Shown here one piece after another: positions 60,070 through 64,000 of a stretch of DNA of 64,000 bases. The notes under the pieces were generated by a model. It saw only the letters and a list, made by a program, of their open reading frames with translations. It ran no database searches and was not told where the DNA came from. Positions within the stretch are counted from its first letter, which is position 1; each line of letters starts with the position of its first letter. Source of the stretch: Agaricicola taiwanensis (lineage in GTDB: Bacteria; Pseudomonadota; Alphaproteobacteria; Rhizobiales; Methylopilaceae); NCBI RefSeq assembly GCF_014635245.1, contig NZ_BMCP01000001.1, forward strand, positions 1,178,001-1,242,000, in the 5' to 3' direction. Position numbers and translations under genes: made by a program.

Positions 60070-61114
60070 TGAAGATCCTCGTCACTTCAACGCCGATGCT
60101 GTCGCCGATCGAGACGATTGAGCCGCGCCCGATCTTGCGGCCGTTGGCCACGATGTCGACCGCCTGATCGACAGGTTTGCCAAGCGGCAGAACCGATCCG
60201 GAGCCCAGGCGCTGGACTTCAGCTAAGGTCAGTTCAAGCCGTCCGATCTCAAAGGTGACCTTCACCGGAAGATCGCCGATCTCGGTCTTGTCGGAGGCGT
60301 TTTGGCTCGAGGATTCGGGTTGCTGTTCCATGCACCACTCCAGGGCTGATCCGCGGGCGCGCGTAGCCGCCCCTTCAATCTTGAGGCCGCGTGGGCCAAA
60401 CGAGGCAGGAAAAATGAGGTGATCGCCAACCACGACGAGCGGCTTGGCGGAGCTCTCGGCGATGTTCTCGACCAGGATCACATCGCCCGCTTGCAGGGCT
60501 GTAAGTTCGTCCACGCTCAGGCGGCTTGCAGCAAGACAGACGGCGACGGGGAAATAAAGGTCACTTCCGCCGTGCCGGCTCGTGGGTTGACCATCGATCA
60601 TCGTCGCCAAAAGCCGCGCCCCAGCGGTCGACAGTCCGATTGATCCACGTGATGAGCCGAGATGTTCGATATCGACGTTGAAGTCGACGATCACGGCCTC
60701 CTCGTCGGGAATATCTTTCAAGACAGAGGTCAACAGGATCGGCCGGCCAGCCTTCTCTTCCAGTGCGTCGAGGCTGGAGGCGAACAGCGTCTCCAGTGCA
60801 AGGGCCGCGTGAGCGGTGGGATGCGAGGCTAACTGCTCGTCGAACCGCTCGATAAGCGACGAGAACACCGGACGCCCGAACGCTATCCAGCCCGGCTCGT
60901 CTCCGAACGTCAGTCCAAGGACCACATCAGGCTCATCGCCTTCGCCGAGCGCCTTGCTCTGGAACGACATCTGGCCCTTCAAGCCATCGACCGTGAAGGT
61001 GAGCGGCGGCCTGCTGCCATGAAAGGCGTTCTGTATCGCCACCTGGCCCGCCGGAATGCTCCGGATTTTGAGCATCGTGGCGGCTTGCTCTGATCGGATG
61101 GGCTCGTTTGTCAC
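60059..61114 (-). CDS. sctQ: Type III secretion C-ring protein SctQ
   Basis: A 351-residue SctQ/HrcQ protein of the cytoplasmic sorting platform. The C-terminal SPOA domain is clear (VTFEIGRLELTLAEVQRLGSG ... VANGRKIGRGSIVSIGDSIGVEV, about 285-345). A second SPOA-like module precedes it (LTALQAGDVILVENIAE, about 200-265). The N-terminal half is variable as in other SctQ proteins. GTG start; ATG 61075 is an alternative. The sequence is full-length, not split into two genes as in some plant-type systems. Confidence 0.85.
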   Translation of the reverse strand: MTNEPIRSEQAATMLKIRSIPAGQVAIQNAFHGSRPPLTFTVDGLKGQMSFQSKALGEGDEPDVVLGLTFGDEPGWIAFGRPVFSSLIERFDEQLASHPTAHAALALETLFASSLDALEEKAGRPILLTSVLKDIPDEEAVIVDFNVDIEHLGSSRGSIGLSTAGARLLATMIDGQPTSRHGGSDLYFPVAVCLAASRLSVDELTALQAGDVILVENIAESSAKPLVVVGDHLIFPASFGPRGLKIEGAATRARGSALEWCMEQQPESSSQNASDKTEIGDLPVKVTFEIGRLELTLAEVQRLGSGSVLPLGKPVDQAVDIVANGRKIGRGSIVSIGDSIGVEVTRIFSGR

Positions 61115-61164
61115 GTCAAAAATCCAACGCTATACAATGACAACAGAAGATATCGGTCTTTGAT

Positions 61165-61659
61165 TTAAATTGGTTTAAGTTGGTATTGCTTGCCCGTCTG
61201 GGCGCGGTCGGCATCATCATTCTCGGTAATAATTAGGTCGCGAATTTCGTCCGCAGCATCCAATTCCTGATCATAGGTCTCAAGCTTCAGATGTTCTCGT
61301 TGCTTCTGCTTGAGATGTTCCTGGGCGGCACGGAGTTCATTGGAGCGGGAACGCATCGAGGACTGCGCCTTGGCGACCTTTTTCGCCAAGGTGTTGCCCT
61401 GGGCTTTGAAGGCATCCAGCGAGTCCTGGATGTTCTCCAGCTCATGAGGGGACATGACCTTCGAGTGGATCGAGCCTAGAATATCGCGCTCATGCTCCTG
61501 CAATGAGGTCATGTAGTCCTTGTGCTGCACGCGTGTATCCACCGCATCCCGCTCGGCCGCGCGCAGTGCGGCCTCGCTGGCTACCACGCGCTCGGCTGCC
61601 CGCGTCTCATGCAGCTTGCGCAAGGCCAGAAGCGCCTTCACGGTACGGTGCTCTTTCAT
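61165..61659 (-). CDS. Type III secretion stalk protein SctO-like
   Basis: A 164-residue protein that is almost entirely coiled coil, Arg/Glu/Lys/Ala-rich (LRKLHETRAAERVVASEAAL; ELRAAQEHLKQKQREHLK). This composition and its position directly after sctN identify it as the SctO/YscO/FliJ-like stalk that couples the ATPase to the export gate. Sequence similarity alone would not prove it. ATG 61659 overlaps the sctN stop (ATGA). Confidence 0.75.
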   Translation of the reverse strand: MKEHRTVKALLALRKLHETRAAERVVASEAALRAAERDAVDTRVQHKDYMTSLQEHERDILGSIHSKVMSPHELENIQDSLDAFKAQGNTLAKKVAKAQSSMRSRSNELRAAQEHLKQKQREHLKLETYDQELDAADEIRDLIITENDDADRAQTGKQYQLKPI

Positions 61660-63005
61660 TTGCAGAGCGCCTCCAGTTTGGTGACCGCGCTCGGCATGGT
61701 GTCACGCTCCGACAGCGGCTGCCGAAGAAAGGCGTTGATCTTGTCGATCTTTGCGATGGCTTCATCCGTGGCCGCGTCGGTGCCCTTGCGGTATTCGCCG
61801 ACCTTGATGAGGAGTTCCACTTCCTCATAACGCGCCATCAATTCACGGATCTTGGCGGCGGCCGTGCCGTGCTTGGGCGAGATCACGGCGTCCATGAGAC
61901 GGCTGCGGCTGCGCAGGACGTCGATGGCCGGAAAGTGATTGCGCTGCGCCAGGTCCATGGAAAGGATCACATGGCCATCCAGGATCGACTGGACCTCCTC
62001 CGCCACCGGGTCGAATGTGCCGTCGCCCTCCGTGAGGACGGTGTAGATGCCCGTGATCGAGCCCTTGTCCGAGGTGCCGCTGCGCTCCAGAAGACGCGGC
62101 AGCGCGGCAAAAAGGGAAGGCGGAAAACCACGCCGCGTCGGCGGCTCGCCCGCCGCTAGCCCAATTTCGCGCTGAGCGCGAGCGAACCGGGTCACGCTGT
62201 CCATGATGAGAAGGACATTCTTGCCCTTGTCGCGGAAGTATTCAGCGACCGCTGTTGCAACATGGGCCGCCTTGACGCGTTCCATGGCCGGCCGATCGGA
62301 GGTCGCGACCACCGCCACCGACTTCGCCCGCTCGGCTGACGACAGCTGTTTGTCGAGAAATTCGCGCGTTTCGCGGCCGCGCTCGCCGATCATGCCGATG
62401 ACGATCACATCGGCATCGGCTCCCTTCACGATCTGTGACAGCAGCGTCGACTTGCCGACGCCGGGAGCGCCGAAGATGCCCACGCGCTGCCCCTTGGCGC
62501 AGGTCAGCAGACCGTCGAGCGCCCTTATGCCGAACTGCATGGGCTTCGAGATCAGAGTGCGCTTCAAAGGCTGCGGCGGAGCCGCATGGATGGGATAGGT
62601 CGTCTCGATGTTCTTCGGCGGCCAAGGCTCGCTGTCGAGGTTTTCCCCAAGCGGGCTGATAACACGGCCGAGAAGACCGTCGCCCACGGGGATGCGGAAT
62701 TCCGATCCGCTGGGAATGACCTCGGTCGAGGTTGAAAGCCCGATCATATCGCCGATCGGCGTCAGGATCGTCATATGGTCCATCAGGCCGATTACCTCGG
62801 CCATGATCTCGCTGCCATCGGGATTGACGAGGCGGCACATTTCACCGATCCGCACATTGGGAACCGTCGCATAGACGATAACGCCCAGAACGCGCTGCAC
62901 ACGGCCCTTGATCGGCCGCGTATCCGTCGCCCGTGCGCTTTCCTGAAGCCGGGGCAGGAGGCGGGACAGCTTGTGGCCGAGATCGGGCGGCGACGGAGCG
63001 TTCAT
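61656..63005 (-). CDS. sctN: Type III secretion ATPase SctN
   Basis: A 449-residue F1-like ATPase that strips chaperones and feeds substrates to the export gate. The Walker A is GAPGVGKSTLLS, the Walker B is NVLLIMDSVTRFA, and VIGMIGERGRETREFLD, GEPPTRRGFPPSLFAALPRL and SILDGHVILSMDLAQRNHFP are family signatures. Length fits SctN. The N-terminus has the beta-barrel region (RGRVQRVLGV-type start). ATG 63005 overlaps the sctL stop by ATGA. Confidence 0.95.
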   Translation of the reverse strand: MNAPSPPDLGHKLSRLLPRLQESARATDTRPIKGRVQRVLGVIVYATVPNVRIGEMCRLVNPDGSEIMAEVIGLMDHMTILTPIGDMIGLSTSTEVIPSGSEFRIPVGDGLLGRVISPLGENLDSEPWPPKNIETTYPIHAAPPQPLKRTLISKPMQFGIRALDGLLTCAKGQRVGIFGAPGVGKSTLLSQIVKGADADVIVIGMIGERGRETREFLDKQLSSAERAKSVAVVATSDRPAMERVKAAHVATAVAEYFRDKGKNVLLIMDSVTRFARAQREIGLAAGEPPTRRGFPPSLFAALPRLLERSGTSDKGSITGIYTVLTEGDGTFDPVAEEVQSILDGHVILSMDLAQRNHFPAIDVLRSRSRLMDAVISPKHGTAAAKIRELMARYEEVELLIKVGEYRKGTDAATDEAIAKIDKINAFLRQPLSERDTMPSAVTKLEALCK

Positions 63006-63703
63006 GAAGGTTCTCCTTCGAAGGCTTCGTCCACGTCGCCCGCCGGCGACATGCGGGGCTCTCGCTCATCCGGCAGCGCGATATCCTCGATCTCTTCGGC
63101 CTGGGCCTTCTCAAAGGCTGCCGCGATGGCTTTCAGTTGAGCCGAAACACCCGCGTTGATGGTCGCGACATCCGTCGAGACCAGACAGTCGTCGAGGCCG
63201 AGGGAGGGGTCCGCAACCACCATGATCGCATCGGGGAGATTGTCATGCTCGAGCTTTCCGATAACCTCGCGCACGCCCCCTTCACGTTCGGGGTGGACCG
63301 TCACCCGCACGAGCTTTTCAGAGGAAAAGGCGCTTAAGGCGTTGACGGCCGCACGGCCCACCACCTCACTGGCGTCAAACTCGCCCAAGATCTGATGCAC
63401 AATGGACAAGGCAAGCTTGACCATCTCACCTTCGGCAGACTTCACATGGGCATTGACCTGGCGGGTGGTCTGGATCAGCAGCTTGGTCGATGCGGCGATG
63501 CCGCTGTCGCGCCCTTCGCGATAGCCCTGTTCCCGCATGCTCCGCGCCTCGCGCCGGGCATTCCGGATGTTCTCGCGCACCCGTGACTTGGCAGCGGCAA
63601 GGAAGGCATAGCCGTCTTTCCACACGGCGGCCTCGGAGGCGGGAATCACATTGCGGCCGGGTCCAGAAGGAACCTTGGTGATCTTATATTCTGGCTGGGA
63701 CAT
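63002..63703 (-). CDS. sctL: Type III secretion ATPase regulator SctL
   Basis: A 233-residue SctL/HrpE/YscL-type protein (FliH homologue) that binds SctN. It has an N-terminal Ala/Arg/Glu helix (AAKSRVRENIRNARREARSM), a central helical part with MVKLALSIVHQILGEFDASEV, and a C-terminal segment with VTVHPEREGGVREV and VVADPSLGLDDCLVSTDVATI, like FliH/YscL. ATG 63703 has GAGGT at the right distance; ATG 63709 is too close to it. It begins 12 bases after the preceding partial gene. Confidence 0.88.
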   Translation of the reverse strand: MSQPEYKITKVPSGPGRNVIPASEAAVWKDGYAFLAAAKSRVRENIRNARREARSMREQGYREGRDSGIAASTKLLIQTTRQVNAHVKSAEGEMVKLALSIVHQILGEFDASEVVGRAAVNALSAFSSEKLVRVTVHPEREGGVREVIGKLEHDNLPDAIMVVADPSLGLDDCLVSTDVATINAGVSAQLKAIAAAFEKAQAEEIEDIALPDEREPRMSPAGDVDEAFEGEPS

Positions 63704-63715
63704 GGACATACCTCG

Positions 63716-64000
63716 TCAAACAGCGGCCGCGCGTCGGATGATGGCCGGTCCCAGGCTGGCGATCGGCTCTTCCGAGGTGGCGTCGAGATGTTCATGAGGA
63801 GCAAGTTTCAGCCGAACCCGGCGACCCACGCCAGGCGTCTGGCTGCTGCACCAGGCGGAGAGGCATTTCCAACCGTCGTCGGCCAGGCTGGCACAGGCCT
63901 TCTCGACACTGTCGAAGGGTTGAGCCGGGCCCGCAAGATCACGGTTATGCAGGGCCAGCATCCATTGATCATCGCCAAGGCTCTTGGAGAAACCCGCGAC
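63716..64000 (-). CDS. Probable SctK-type protein, 5' end outside window
   Basis: The C-terminal 94 residues of a protein whose frame is open to the right edge. The segment GWKCLSAWCSSQTPGVGRRVRLKLAP resembles the C-terminus of SctK (NolU/HrpD-type) proteins, which end with a Leu/Trp helix and an Arg-x-Leu-x-Leu element. Its position just ahead of sctL is where nolU lies in the rhizobial type III cluster. Identification rests mainly on position and a weak pattern. Confidence 0.5.
   Translation of the reverse strand, partial: VAGFSKSLGDDQWMLALHNRDLAGPAQPFDSVEKACASLADDGWKCLSAWCSSQTPGVGRRVRLKLAPHEHLDATSEEPIASLGPAIIRRAAAV

Noticed and set aside
1..64000. tRNA, rRNA, IS, prophage or integrase features
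   Set aside because: No cloverleaf-like GTTCGANTC context, transposase motif, terminal repeats or integrase-like protein was found in any frame examined.

Overview
The window looks like chromosome of an alphaproteobacterium of the order Hyphomicrobiales (Rhizobiales). Base composition is high-GC throughout, judged by eye. The order-level evidence is a SAM-II riboswitch ahead of metZ, three EcfG-type general-stress promoters (GGAAC-N16/17-CGTT), several families that I know mainly from this order (a TIGR02301-type protein, DUF1499, the two-domain dCTP deaminase, the pdxH-dnaJ-fabI block and the dxs/tlyA/RNA-methyltransferase block), and Shine-Dalgarno-led starts that often use GTG or TTG. I cannot name a genus. 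I saw no tRNA, rRNA, IS element, prophage or CRISPR array.

Layout. 1-10 kb: the end of a TrmN6-like methyltransferase, a His/Arg-rich secreted protein, a large VWA/TadG-like pilus-associated protein, then a SAM-II-controlled unit metZ-apaG-trkH, divergent dCTP deaminase, an SLC13-type transporter and an S49 peptidase. 10-20 kb: glyQ-glyS, a stress-promoter-driven set of three tiny membrane proteins, ppdK, an EF-hand protein, a SleB-type cell-wall hydrolase, and a LysR regulator with a long hairpin leader. 20-32 kb: a 2-hydroxyacid dehydrogenase, a DUF2339 membrane protein, an overlapping operon ygfZ-tag-HD phosphohydrolase-Nudix/HTH regulator, several small conserved proteins of unknown role, and tsaC with a GlcD-like FAD oxidoreductase. 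32-42 kb: acyl-CoA dehydrogenase with an SDR, a GAF/HisKA_2 histidine kinase, an HDAC-fold deacetylase, xseB, corA, pdxH with an SDR, a lipoprotein, DnaJ, fabI and a histidine phosphatase. 42-57.6 kb: a membrane GGDEF-EAL protein with decayed sensor and EAL motifs, an RNA m5U methyltransferase, tlyA, an AT-rich TadG-like gene, dxs, a Tat-exported phosphoesterase, an L,D-transpeptidase lipoprotein, a class III aminotransferase, a DUF898-M48 peptidase-DUF1499 operon and an MBL-fold hydrolase.

57.6-64 kb: a self-contained transcription unit for a 63-residue Gln/Asn-rich disordered protein under an EcfG-type promoter, then a type III secretion core operon on the minus strand in the order (K)-L-N-O-Q-R-S-T, cut by the right window edge. 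It has the rhizobial gene order but no sctU follows sctT.

The most interesting items are the stress-regulated prion-like protein, the stress-regulated trio of tiny membrane proteins, the T3SS block without its switch protein, the GGDEF-EAL protein that has probably become a pure diguanylate cyclase, and two leader hairpins that bury the ribosome binding sites of lysR and tlyA.
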